From the NCBI GenBank assembly GCA_902475825.1, contig CABSBA010000028.1:1-11900 (forward strand): 11,900 bases of DNA. Direction: 5' to 3'. Below the pieces are notes generated by a model. The model saw only the letters and a list, made by a program, of their open reading frames with translations, did no database searches and was not told the origin of the DNA. A program made the position numbers and the translations under genes. The stretch is from an uncultured Collinsella sp. (lineage in GTDB: Bacteria; Actinomycetota; Coriobacteriia; Coriobacteriales; Coriobacteriaceae). Of the stretch, positions 5,250-11,412 are shown one piece after another; position 1 is the stretch's first letter, and every line of letters begins with the position of its first letter.

Positions 5250-8018
5250 CTACAGCAGCTCGCCGTGGCGTGCGATGTAGCGGCGCTTGGCCAGCTGAGT
5301 GAGCGCGATGTAGACGGTAACGATGCCGATGAGCAGCGCAAAAAAGCTCGTGGGCAGCGGCATGAGGCCCAGTGCATCGGCGATGGGGCTTGCCGGCAGC
5401 CAAGTGACGAGCGCCAGGCCCAGCACGGTGAGGGCGCACAGCGCGGGCGCGGCGTGGTCGCGCGGGCTCGGCAGGCGCGGGGAGCGCAGCATGTGGATCA
5501 CGAGCGTCTGCGACCACATGGACTCGACAAACCAGCCGCTCTGGAAGATCGCGGCGAAGGTCGTCATACCTGCGACGTTGCCCGCGGCGGCAAGCTCGGA
5601 CCAGCTTGCGCCCACGGCGGCGGGGCACACCACAAAGAAGAGCGCGGCGAAGGTCACGATGTCAAACAGCGAGCTCACGGGGCCCAGCTCGAGCATAAAG
5701 CCCTTGATGGACGCAGCGTCCCAGGCGCGCGGGCGGGCAGTCCAGGCGTCGTCGACGGTGTCCCACGGCAGCGCGATGCACACGATCTCGTAGACCAGCG
5801 ATAGCAGCACCAGCTGCAGAGCGCTCATGGGCAAAAACGGCAAGAACAGGCTCGCGACGGTCACGGACAGCACATTGCCAAAGTTGGAACTCACCGTGGT
5901 CTTGAGGTACTTGAGCAGGTTGCCGTAGGTGCGGCGGCCTTCGATGATGCCGCGTTCGAGCACGCCCAGGTCCTTCTGAAGCAGGATGATATCTGCGGAT
6001 TCCTTGGCAATGTCGACGGCCGAATCGACCGAGATACCGCAGTCGCTCGCACGCATCGCGGCGGCGTCGTTGATGCCGTCGCCCATAAAGCCCACGGTGT
6101 GGCCGAGCAGCTCGCACATGACGCGCACCAGGCGTGCCTTCTGCAGCGGCGAGAGCTTGGCAAAGAGGTGGGTTTTCTCGGCGCGCTCGGCAAGCTCGGC
6201 GTCATCGAGCGCATCGATCTCGGAGCCCAGCAAGACATTGCTCGCGTCGATGCCGATCTGCTCGCAGACGGTGGCGGCGACGCGATCGTTGTCGCCGGTC
6301 AGGACCTTGACCGCCACGCCCTTGGCCTCGAGCGTGGCGACGGCGCCCGCGGCACTTGCTTTGGGCGGATCGAGGAAGGCCAAAAAGCCCATCAGCACCA
6401 TGTCGCATTCGTCGGCGATGCCAAATTCGCCCACGCAGCGCGGATCGGTCTTCTGCGCCACGGCAATCACGCGCAGGCCCTCGGCGTTGAGCCCGGCGAC
6501 CTGCTTGCGAATCTGGGCGAGCTTCTCGTCAGTGAGCGGCTGGGCGATGCCATCGACCTCGACAAAGGAGCAGATCTCGAGCATTTCCTCGGCAGCTCCC
6601 TTGGTAACCATCTGGGTTTTGCCCTGGGCGTCGGCCACAACTACGCTCAGGCGACGGCGCGAGAAATCGAAGGGCACCTCATCGACCTTGGTATAGCGGT
6701 CGCGCAGGCTCTGACCCAGCATGGAATCGGGTACGACGGTCGAGGGTGTCACATTGGCACGGTCGATTACAGCCAGGTCGATAAGGTTCTTGAGGCCGGT
6801 CTGGAAGAAGCTGTTCAAAAACGCATGGCGCAGCACACGTGCGTCCTCGTTGCCATCGGTGTTGAGGTAGCGCTCGAGCACGATGCGGTCTTCGGTGAGG
6901 GTGCCGGTCTTGTCGCAGCACAGCACGTCCATGGCACCGAGGTTTTGGATCGCCGGCAGCTCCTTGACGATAACCTGGCGGCGGGCAAGGTCCTTGGCGC
7001 CCTGCGACAGGCTCGTGGTCACGATGACGGGAAGCATCTGCGGCGTGATGCCCACGGCCACGCTCGTGGCAAACAGCAGTGCGTCGATGACGTTGCCCTT
7101 GGTGGCGGCGTTGATGGCAAAGACGGCCGGAGCCATAACGAGCATGAGGCGTACGAGCAACATGGAGACGCTCGAGACGCCGCGGTCAAATGCGCTCTTC
7201 TCGCCGCGTCCGTTGAGCATCTTGGCGATGCCGCCCAGGTAGGTGTCCGAGCCGGTGGCAACGACAAGCGCCATGGCGGTGCCGTTTTGCACGGAGGTGC
7301 CGGTAAAGACGATGTTCTTGCAGGCAGAGAGCGGCAGCGCGGAGCCGTCGGCACCCTCGACGACGGTGATGGCAGCTGTCTTCTCGATGGCCTCGCTCTC
7401 GCCGGTGAGCGCGGACTCGATCACAAACAGATCGCGCGCGGTGATGATGCGGGCATCGGCCGGCACCATGTCGCCGGCAGAGAGGCGGATTACATCGCCG
7501 GGGACGAGCTCGTCGAAGGGGATCTCGATGCGCTCGTTGTCGCGCAGGGCACAGCAGGTGTTGGAGACCAGGTCCTTAAGGGCTTCGGCCGCATTGCCGC
7601 TGCGGGCTTCCTGGATAAACTTCATGCCGCCCGATACCAGCAGCATAATGCCGATGACGATGACCGTGGAGGGATCGCGCTGCGGCTCGGGCACGGCGAG
7701 CACGTCGATGTAGAGCGAGACCAGCGCGAGCGCGGCGAGGATGCCAGCGAAGGGATCGATGAACGCGTCGGCGATGCGGCGCGCGAGCGTCTTGGTCGGC
7801 GCCTCGATGGTGTTTGGGCCGGAGGCGTCCAGGCGCTCGGCGGCATGTTCGGCGGTGAGGCCGTTTGTCGTGGCGTCGAGCAGCACGAGGGCGTCCTCGG
7901 CGCTATGGGTGGCGGCGAATATGGTGTTCTTGGACAGGCCGGTGTGAGCGGCGGGGCGCGCCGTGCGGCGGCGCTTGGAGATAGCTTCGAGTACCGTGGC
8001 GGTTTTGAGCATCAGCAT
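5250..8018 (-). CDS. mgtA: Magnesium-transporting P-type ATPase (P-IIIB, MgtA/MgtB family)
   Basis: This 922-residue inner-membrane pump would import Mg2+ using ATP. The start has a full AAGGAGG site 5 bp upstream. Visible motifs are TGES (residues 205-208) in the actuator domain, DKTGTLTED with phosphorylated Asp369, TGDN at 574-577, and GDGIND around Asp647. Length, the order of motifs and C-terminal strings (FLPMSALQLVLL, ALPWDTVDD, GPVSSLFDIVTF) fit MgtA rather than Ca2+ or heavy-metal pumps. In the sixth membrane segment Ser740 and Glu744 occupy the positions where I recall Asn and Asp (N709/D713) in E. coli MgtA, so ion selectivity may differ. It stands alone. Its leader appears to hold a promoter, a small ORF and a hairpin (8101-8325); I saw no M-box riboswitch. 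The product could also be annotated simply as a cation-importing P-type ATPase. Confidence 0.93.
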   Translation of the reverse strand: MLMLKTATVLEAISKRRRTARPAAHTGLSKNTIFAATHSAEDALVLLDATTNGLTAEHAAERLDASGPNTIEAPTKTLARRIADAFIDPFAGILAALALVSLYIDVLAVPEPQRDPSTVIVIGIMLLVSGGMKFIQEARSGNAAEALKDLVSNTCCALRDNERIEIPFDELVPGDVIRLSAGDMVPADARIITARDLFVIESALTGESEAIEKTAAITVVEGADGSALPLSACKNIVFTGTSVQNGTAMALVVATGSDTYLGGIAKMLNGRGEKSAFDRGVSSVSMLLVRLMLVMAPAVFAINAATKGNVIDALLFATSVAVGITPQMLPVIVTTSLSQGAKDLARRQVIVKELPAIQNLGAMDVLCCDKTGTLTEDRIVLERYLNTDGNEDARVLRHAFLNSFFQTGLKNLIDLAVIDRANVTPSTVVPDSMLGQSLRDRYTKVDEVPFDFSRRRLSVVVADAQGKTQMVTKGAAEEMLEICSFVEVDGIAQPLTDEKLAQIRKQVAGLNAEGLRVIAVAQKTDPRCVGEFGIADECDMVLMGFLAFLDPPKASAAGAVATLEAKGVAVKVLTGDNDRVAATVCEQIGIDASNVLLGSEIDALDDAELAERAEKTHLFAKLSPLQKARLVRVMCELLGHTVGFMGDGINDAAAMRASDCGISVDSAVDIAKESADIILLQKDLGVLERGIIEGRRTYGNLLKYLKTTVSSNFGNVLSVTVASLFLPFLPMSALQLVLLSLVYEIVCIALPWDTVDDAWTARPRAWDAASIKGFMLELGPVSSLFDIVTFAALFFVVCPAAVGASWSELAAAGNVAGMTTFAAIFQSGWFVESMWSQTLVIHMLRSPRLPSPRDHAAPALCALTVLGLALVTWLPASPIADALGLMPLPTSFFALLIGIVTVYIALTQLAKRRYIARHGELL

Positions 8019-8100
8019 AGGGTCCTCCTTGTTGAAGGGAGTTAGCGTACGTGTCGTATTTGCTTCAAAAAACCTAGATGTCGCTCACGTCATGCTCTCG

Positions 8101-8137
8101 AACCACCACAAAGGGGACAGGCACCTTTGTGGTGGTT
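8101..8137. repeat. Perfect 14-bp GGGACAGG hairpin (C) in the mgtA leader
   Basis: AACCACCACAAAGG (8101-8114) and its exact complement (8124-8137) enclose GGACAGGCA. On the leftward strand it lies between the 23-codon ORF and mgtA, 83 bp before the mgtA start. It is a member of the GGGAC element set, but its position means it will be transcribed with the mgtA leader and could act as an attenuator or roadblock. Confidence 0.8.
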
Positions 8138-8158
8138 TTGACGATCGGTTCGTGGCGC

Positions 8159-8230
8159 TTATGCGTGTGCAGAATCCTCGCGGCGTGCCGAGGGCGACAT
8201 GCAGGTTTTTCGACTATGACTGCCTTCCAT
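8159..8230 (-). CDS. Candidate 23-residue leader peptide upstream of mgtA
   Basis: ATG at 8230 is preceded by the consensus AAGGAGG (8237-8243) with a 6-base spacer. This is one of the strongest ribosome sites in the window, at a place with no larger gene in that direction. The peptide begins MEGSHSRKTC, continues with a short Ser/Arg-rich stretch and ends at TAA (8159-8161), 140 bp before mgtA. It has one proline and no run of one amino acid, so it does not look like a classic amino-acid attenuator. MgtA genes of enterobacteria have a short leader ORF, mgtL, whose translation senses Mg2+; this ORF is in the corresponding place, but I see no sequence similarity. A chance ORF is possible. Confidence 0.45.
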   Translation of the reverse strand: MEGSHSRKTCMSPSARREDSAHA

Positions 8231-8296
8231 GGCACACCTCCTTAAGGCTGGGCGCAGCGCGCTTTGGGTATCTCGTACCCGTTTTAATCCGCCCGT

Positions 8297-8325
8297 ATTC
8301 TTGATGAGGGGGTTTGCAATGTCAA
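8297..8325 (-). promoter_or_regulatory. Sigma-70-type promoter for the mgtA leader
   Basis: Read leftward, a perfect -35 TTGACA (8325-8320) is followed by a 17-bp spacer and AAGAAT (8302-8297), a 4-of-6 match to -10. Transcription would start near 8290, giving a leader of about 270 nt before mgtA. That leader begins with a small hairpin GGGTA-CGAGA-TACCC (8280-8266), followed by the small ORF. Confidence 0.55.
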
Positions 8326-8455
8326 CCCCATTGTTCGGAAAACCATTGTCGCTGATAAAGCCTTTACAGAATGCCGTGGCCTCAAAGCGCGCCCGCATCG
8401 ATGCTTTGCCTGCGCTAAACTGGAAGGCACGTACGCGAACACGAGAGGAGCCCGC

Positions 8456-9139
8456 ATGGAGGCTTACAAGCAAGAGTTCATCAAGTTTATGGTTGAGTCC
8501 GACGTCCTTAAGTTCGGCAGCTTTACGCTCAAGAGCGGCCGCCAGTCCCCGTTCTTTATGAACGCCGGCGCTTACGTGACGGGCTACCAGCTCAAGAAGC
8601 TGGGCGAATATTACGCCCAGGCCATTCACGATAACTTTGGTGACGACTTTGACGTGCTGTTTGGACCGGCCTACAAGGGCATTCCCCTGGCCGTCGTGAC
8701 CGCCATTGCCTACCACGAGCTGTACGGCAAGGAGGTCAAGTACTGCTGCGACCGCAAGGAGGCCAAGGACCACGGCGCTGACAAGGGCAACCTGCTGGGC
8801 TACGAGCCCCAGGACGGCGACCGCGTGGTCATGGTCGAGGACGTCACCACTAGCGGCAAGTCCATCGACGAGACCTATCCCAAGGTCAAGGCTGCTGCCG
8901 ATGTCGAGATCAAGGGCCTCATCGTGTCTCTCAACCGCATGGAGGTCGGTAAGGGTGGCGTGACCACCGCTCAGAAGGAGATCGAGGCCAAGTACGGTTT
9001 CCCCGTCGCGAGCATCGTCTCCATGGCCGAGGTCGTCGAGACCCTCTACAACCACGAGATCGACGGCAAGGTTGTCATCGACGACGAGCTCAAGGGTGCC
9101 ATCGACGCCTACTACGAGCAGTACGGAGCTCGGGAGTAG
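8456..9139 (+). CDS. pyrE: Orotate phosphoribosyltransferase
   Basis: The 227-residue cytoplasmic enzyme joins orotate to PRPP to give orotidine 5'-monophosphate, the fifth step of de novo pyrimidine synthesis. The type I phosphoribosyltransferase PRPP loop is clear: VVMVEDVTTSGKS at residues 124-136, with the acidic pair Glu-Asp. Upstream lie the family's conserved FTLKSGRQSPFF near residues 23-34, FGPAYKGIPLA near 69-79, and a mobile-loop-like CDRKEAKDHG at 98-107 with the Lys and His residues expected to contact PRPP. A GAGAGGAG ribosome site precedes ATG. Length is normal for the longer PyrE subgroup. It is not in a pyr operon: mgtA lies upstream on the other strand and a terminator follows. 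Its product appears complete. Confidence 0.96.
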   Translation: MEAYKQEFIKFMVESDVLKFGSFTLKSGRQSPFFMNAGAYVTGYQLKKLGEYYAQAIHDNFGDDFDVLFGPAYKGIPLAVVTAIAYHELYGKEVKYCCDRKEAKDHGADKGNLLGYEPQDGDRVVMVEDVTTSGKSIDETYPKVKAAADVEIKGLIVSLNRMEVGKGGVTTAQKEIEAKYGFPVASIVSMAEVVETLYNHEIDGKVVIDDELKGAIDAYYEQYGARE

Positions 9140-9141
9140 TA

Positions 9142-9169
9142 GTTACGCGGGTTTACCAACCCGCGTAAC
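9142..9169. terminator. 12-bp perfect hairpin just after pyrE
   Basis: GTTACGCGGGTT and its exact complement enclose the loop TACC, starting 3 bp after the pyrE stop. No T run follows, so it may protect the 3' end or act with the intrinsic terminator 43 bp further on, instead of terminating alone. Confidence 0.6.
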
Positions 9170-9182
9170 CAGTTGACGCTAC

Positions 9183-9282
9183 GCGCCGCCCAGGGCGACA
9201 ATTTGTCATTCAAAAGGCGAGGCATGACCAGAAGGTCAATGCCTCGCCTTTTTCATGCCAACTTGTTCGCCCTGGACGGCGC
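9183..9282. repeat. 100-bp inverted repeat enclosing the pyrE terminator
   Basis: The left arm 9183-9205 (starting GCGCCGCCCAGGGCGA) is complementary to the right arm 9259-9282 (ending TCGCCCTGGACGGCGC), apart from two mismatches and a one-base bulge. The terminator hairpin at 9212-9253 sits inside. The whole thing can fold as one long stem, or as a cruciform in DNA. Confidence 0.65.
9212..9253. terminator. Bidirectional intrinsic terminator between pyrE and the rpiR-type gene
   Basis: AAAAGGCGAGGCAT on the left pairs with ATGCCTCGCCTTTT on the right, with an inner GACC/GGTC stem and loop AGAA. A T run follows on the rightward strand, and the mirrored A run supplies one for leftward transcription. 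It suits the convergent genes on either side. Confidence 0.9.
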
Positions 9283-9325
9283 TCGCTGTCCGTCCTCTAC
9301 CTGCGGCGTTGTCTTACTCCGGATG

Positions 9326-9354
9326 CGGCAGTTAGGGACGTTCCTTTTCTGCCG
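9326..9354. repeat. AGGGACG hairpin element (G)
   Basis: Perfect 6-bp arms CGGCAG (9326-9331) and CTGCCG (9349-9354) enclose TTAGGGACGTTCCTTTT. A loose GGGACAC occurrence follows at 9362-9368 without clear arms. It is part of a run of such units leading to the inverted pair at 9376-9433. Confidence 0.6.
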
Positions 9355-9375
9355 GCACCTTGGGACACTCCTGAT

Positions 9376-9433
9376 GTAGTCGTTGGGGACGTTCTTGTTT
9401 GACTAGTCGTTTAAGAACGTCCCCAATGACTAC
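9376..9433. repeat. Inverted pair of GGGGACGTTCTT elements (REPIN-like)
   Basis: Two units face each other. Unit one has arms TAGTC (9377-9381) and GACTA (9401-9405) on the + strand; unit two has the same arms on the - strand (9404-9432). The outer 21 bases, 9376-9396 and 9413-9433, are complementary with one mismatch. The core GGGGACGTTCTT is present in both. The palindrome ends 17 bp before the stop of the convergent rpiR-type gene and could terminate transcription from either side. Confidence 0.75.
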
Positions 9434-9449
9434 TCATCTACGCTCGTCG

Positions 9450-10304
9450 CTACTTGAGCCCGGGGAGACGGGTGTAGGGGAACGAGCGCTCTAGGAATTC
9501 GGCGCAGCGGGCGTAGTCTTTGGCGAAGTAGCTGCTGTAGAGCGAATCGAGTACGTATTGCACGGCGATGTGGCTGGCAAACTGCGTGATGCGGTGCGTC
9601 ATGCTCTCGTGATCGCTCACCGTGAGGTAGGCGGTAAAACCGGGGTGCAGGCGCGCGCAATAAGGCGTGCCGATGACAATGACCGGGACATGTCGGCTGC
9701 TGAGGATCGGCAGGATATCCTTGAGGTTGGGAGCAAGACCGCTGTAGGAGATGACGATTGCCACATGGTCGGCGCCCGAGGCGAGCGCCGTACGCACCTG
9801 GGCCTCGCCACCGTCGTGGCACGTTGCGCTTTTACCGGCGGAGAGCAGGCGATCACGGAACATTCCCGCTGGATAGAGGTTGTGCGAGCCTGTGTAGATG
9901 TCGACCTGTCGGGCGTTCGCGATGAGCTTGGCGGCGTGGTCAAGCTGCGTAGGGTCGAGCAGCCCCTGCGTTTCGGCCAGCGTGGTCTGGTAGAGCCCTT
10001 CCATGCGCTCCATAACCTGCGCAGGGGTGGACGTAGCATCGAAAGGGAAGTTGATGTCCACGTCGCGTCGGTTGCCCGCCTCGGTTGCCAAGCGAATAAG
10101 CTCGACCTTGAGGTCTTTGAATCCCTCGAGGCCGAGCTTTTTGCAAAAACGGTGCACGCTCGCAACGGAAACGTTGGTACGCGCGGCAAATTCCTTAATA
10201 GAAAGCCCTCGGATGTCCTCGCCCATGGCAAGGGCCGAGATGCCGAGTTGTTGCTCGGTAGGGGTAAGGCCCTGTGCCTCGGAAATCTTGCGTTTGATAT
10301 CCAT
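9450..10304 (-). CDS. RpiR/MurR-family transcriptional regulator (HTH plus SIS domain)
   Basis: The ATG at 10304, preceded by GGGAG, gives 284 residues. An in-frame TTG at 10334 would add ten, but it lies inside a repeat element, so I reject it. The N-terminal HTH_6 domain covers about residues 1-75, with LSIKEFAARTNVSVASVHRFCKKLG as the DNA-binding helix pair (residues about 34-58). The SIS domain covers about 125-255, with IYTGSHNL and VIVISYSGLAPNLKDILP, the Ser-rich loops that bind phosphosugars in this family. Members repress or activate genes for amino-sugar, sialic-acid or pentose-phosphate use in response to a sugar phosphate. The gene diverges from crr, so crr or the rpiR gene itself is a plausible target. 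The effector cannot be told from sequence. Confidence 0.92.
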   Translation of the reverse strand: MDIKRKISEAQGLTPTEQQLGISALAMGEDIRGLSIKEFAARTNVSVASVHRFCKKLGLEGFKDLKVELIRLATEAGNRRDVDINFPFDATSTPAQVMERMEGLYQTTLAETQGLLDPTQLDHAAKLIANARQVDIYTGSHNLYPAGMFRDRLLSAGKSATCHDGGEAQVRTALASGADHVAIVISYSGLAPNLKDILPILSSRHVPVIVIGTPYCARLHPGFTAYLTVSDHESMTHRITQFASHIAVQYVLDSLYSSYFAKDYARCAEFLERSFPYTRLPGLK

Positions 10305-10328
10305 GCGAACTCCCACACTCGCCAAATC

Positions 10329-10357
10329 TGCCAAAAAGGGACAGGCTTATTTTGGCA
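10329..10357. repeat. GGGACAGG hairpin element (D) upstream of the rpiR-type gene
   Basis: Perfect 8-bp arms TGCCAAAA (10329-10336) and TTTTGGCA (10350-10357) enclose AGGGACAGGCTTA. It lies 25 bp upstream of the regulator start codon, so it will be in or near the promoter or 5' leader of that gene. Confidence 0.7.
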
Positions 10358-10524
10358 CGTTTCGGTCGGTATCAGGAAGTGTCAGGGGCGGGGCGGCGGC
10401 GGGACTCGAGAGCGAAAAGAAGTGTCGGGTTTGGCGCGCCCGCTTCTGCCCGTCCCGTGCGTAGGCGATACTCGGCTTATCGAGGGTTATTCGACAATAT
10501 GAGTGCCATCGGGAAAAGGTTTTG

Positions 10525-10558
10525 GGAAGGGCTTGGAAGGGCTTGAGATTCGAGCCCT
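10525..10558. repeat. Tandem 10-mer and hairpin just upstream of the crr promoter
   Basis: GGAAGGGCTT is repeated twice without a gap (10525-10544). The second copy also starts a 9-bp stem, AGGGCTTGA (10538-10546) with TCGAGCCCT (10550-10558), with one G-U pair. The stem ends 4 bp before the predicted -35 and could be an operator site. Apart from this and element D, the 336 bp between the divergent starts holds no other recognisable feature except the promoter. Confidence 0.45.
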
Positions 10559-10562
10559 CACC

Positions 10563-10591
10563 TTAGCAATTTGATCATTTGGCACTATAAT
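10563..10591 (+). promoter_or_regulatory. crr promoter
   Basis: A perfect -10 TATAAT (10586-10591) is preceded by TTAGCA (10563-10568, 4 of 6 matches to -35) with a 17-bp spacer. The expected transcription start near 10598 leaves a leader of about 43 nt. Confidence 0.7.
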
Positions 10592-10640
10592 CACCATAGG
10601 CATGCGCATAACGTTGCGCTTAATTAAGAGGAGAAAACGT

Positions 10641-11177
10641 ATGGGTCTGTTTGACATGTTCAAGAAGAAGGCTGAGCCCGCGGCTGCCGCTGTTCCGGCC
10701 TCCATCTCTGCTTCTGCCGGCGCCGACGTGCTGTGCTCGCCCGTCAAGGGCAAGGTCATCAAGATGGCCGACGTGCCCGATCCCGTCTTTGGCGGCGAGG
10801 TCCTGGGCAAGGGCTGCGCCGTGTGGCCCGAGGACGATCTGGTCTACGCTCCCTGCGACGGCAAGGTGACCGTCACCATGGGTCACGCCGTGGGCCTGCA
10901 GTCCGATAGCGGCATCGAGGTTCTGGTGCACGTTGGCGTCGATACCGTCAACATGAACGGCGACGGCTTCGAGGGCTTCGTCAAGGCCGACGATGTCGTT
11001 AAGGCTGGCCAGCCCATACTTAAGATTGACCGCGCCAAGATCGCCGCTGCCGGCTACAAGGACTGCGTCGTCGTGGCCGTGTCCAACACCGCCGAGTTTG
11101 CCGATGTCGAGCTCGCCGTCGAGGCCGACTCCGCTGTCGCCGCCGGTGACGCCATCGTTAAGGTCGTCCGCAAGTAA
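10641..11177 (+). CDS. crr: PTS glucose-type EIIA protein
   Basis: The ATG at 10641 follows AGAGGAG with an 8-base spacer and gives 178 residues. An upstream in-frame ATG at 10602 lacks a ribosome site and lies by the predicted transcription start, so I reject it. The EIIA-Glc domain covers about residues 28-177: LCSPVKGKVIKMADVPDPVF, then GHAVGLQSDSGIEVLVHVGVDTV. His97 in LVHVG matches the phosphorylated His of E. coli IIA-Glc (H90), and His82 matches its partner (H75), with the same 15-residue spacing. The protein passes phosphate from HPr to a sugar EIIBC in the membrane. The short N-terminal MGLFDMFKKK resembles the amphipathic start of E. coli Crr (MGLFDKLK). It is monocistronic with its own promoter and terminator; no EIIBC gene is in view, so its partner lies elsewhere. 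Confidence 0.95.
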   Translation: MGLFDMFKKKAEPAAAAVPASISASAGADVLCSPVKGKVIKMADVPDPVFGGEVLGKGCAVWPEDDLVYAPCDGKVTVTMGHAVGLQSDSGIEVLVHVGVDTVNMNGDGFEGFVKADDVVKAGQPILKIDRAKIAAAGYKDCVVVAVSNTAEFADVELAVEADSAVAAGDAIVKVVRK

Positions 11178-11200
11178 ACTACGGCATCCAAAGGGTGTGC

Positions 11201-11233
11201 AAGGGTGGTCGGGTTATCCGGCCGCCCTTTTTT
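11201..11233 (+). terminator. Intrinsic terminator of crr
   Basis: AAGGGTGGTCGG and CCGGCCGCCCTT form a 12-bp stem with two G-U pairs and a GTTAT loop, followed by six T residues in all (11228-11233). It lies 24 bp after the crr stop. Confidence 0.88.
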
Positions 11234-11319
11234 ATTACAATGCGGCGGAACGTTTTATTGTGCGTTGGGCGGACCGGTAAACCGTTCAGACGTTAAAACG
11301 AGCCGACTGCGCTTTTGCT

Positions 11320-11349
11320 TTGCCGGGGGTGTTCGTTAGCGGCTAGTAT
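11320..11349 (+). promoter_or_regulatory. Possible promoter of the lipoprotein gene
   Basis: TTGCCG (11320-11325) and TAGTAT (11344-11349), each a 4-of-6 match, are separated by 18 bp, and lie 64 bp before the ATG. With the crr terminator upstream, a promoter is expected somewhere in 11234-11400. Confidence 0.4.
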
Positions 11350-11412
11350 GGCCTTATTGTTACGACGTGCACCGTGTTGGGAAGCGCGGTGCCGCTTGTT
11401 TGGAGGAATGTC

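Larger units (their letters stand above)
8138..8455. other. Divergent mgtA-pyrE intergenic region
   Basis: Besides the leftward promoter and small ORF, this stretch must hold the pyrE promoter. The best -10 candidate is TAAACT at 8416-8421, 35 bp before the pyrE start, without a good -35. A rightward frame starting at ATG 8320 after a GAGGGGG run overlaps pyrE out of frame. I do not call it a gene. I see no pyrimidine-responsive attenuator structure with a U tract before pyrE. Confidence 0.4.

Noticed and set aside
6099..8045. A 648-codon open frame on the + strand
   Set aside because: It is antisense to mgtA, which carries all P-type ATPase motifs. The composition (His/Asp/Gly/Val-rich) is that of a shadow frame.
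8019..8158. M-box (ykoK) Mg2+ riboswitch before mgtA
   Set aside because: I looked for its conserved core and multi-helix layout in the leader and did not find it. The leader is dominated by the single strong hairpin at 8101-8137.
8320..8561. A rightward frame from ATG 8320 after a GAGGGGG run
   Set aside because: It overlaps pyrE by about 105 bp out of frame, and its ATG coincides with the predicted -35 of the leftward promoter. No protein resemblance was recognised.
8159..9055. A 298-codon open frame on the - strand antisense to pyrE
   Set aside because: The part over pyrE is a shadow. Only the last 23 codons, from ATG 8230 with its own consensus ribosome site, are kept as a separate candidate.
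9558..10502. A 314-codon open frame on the + strand
   Set aside because: It is antisense to the RpiR-type gene and runs through element D. No domain or ribosome site supports it.
10602..10640. N-terminal extension of crr from ATG 10602
   Set aside because: It would start almost at the predicted transcription start with no ribosome site, while ATG 10641 has AGAGGAG and gives an N terminus like known Crr proteins.
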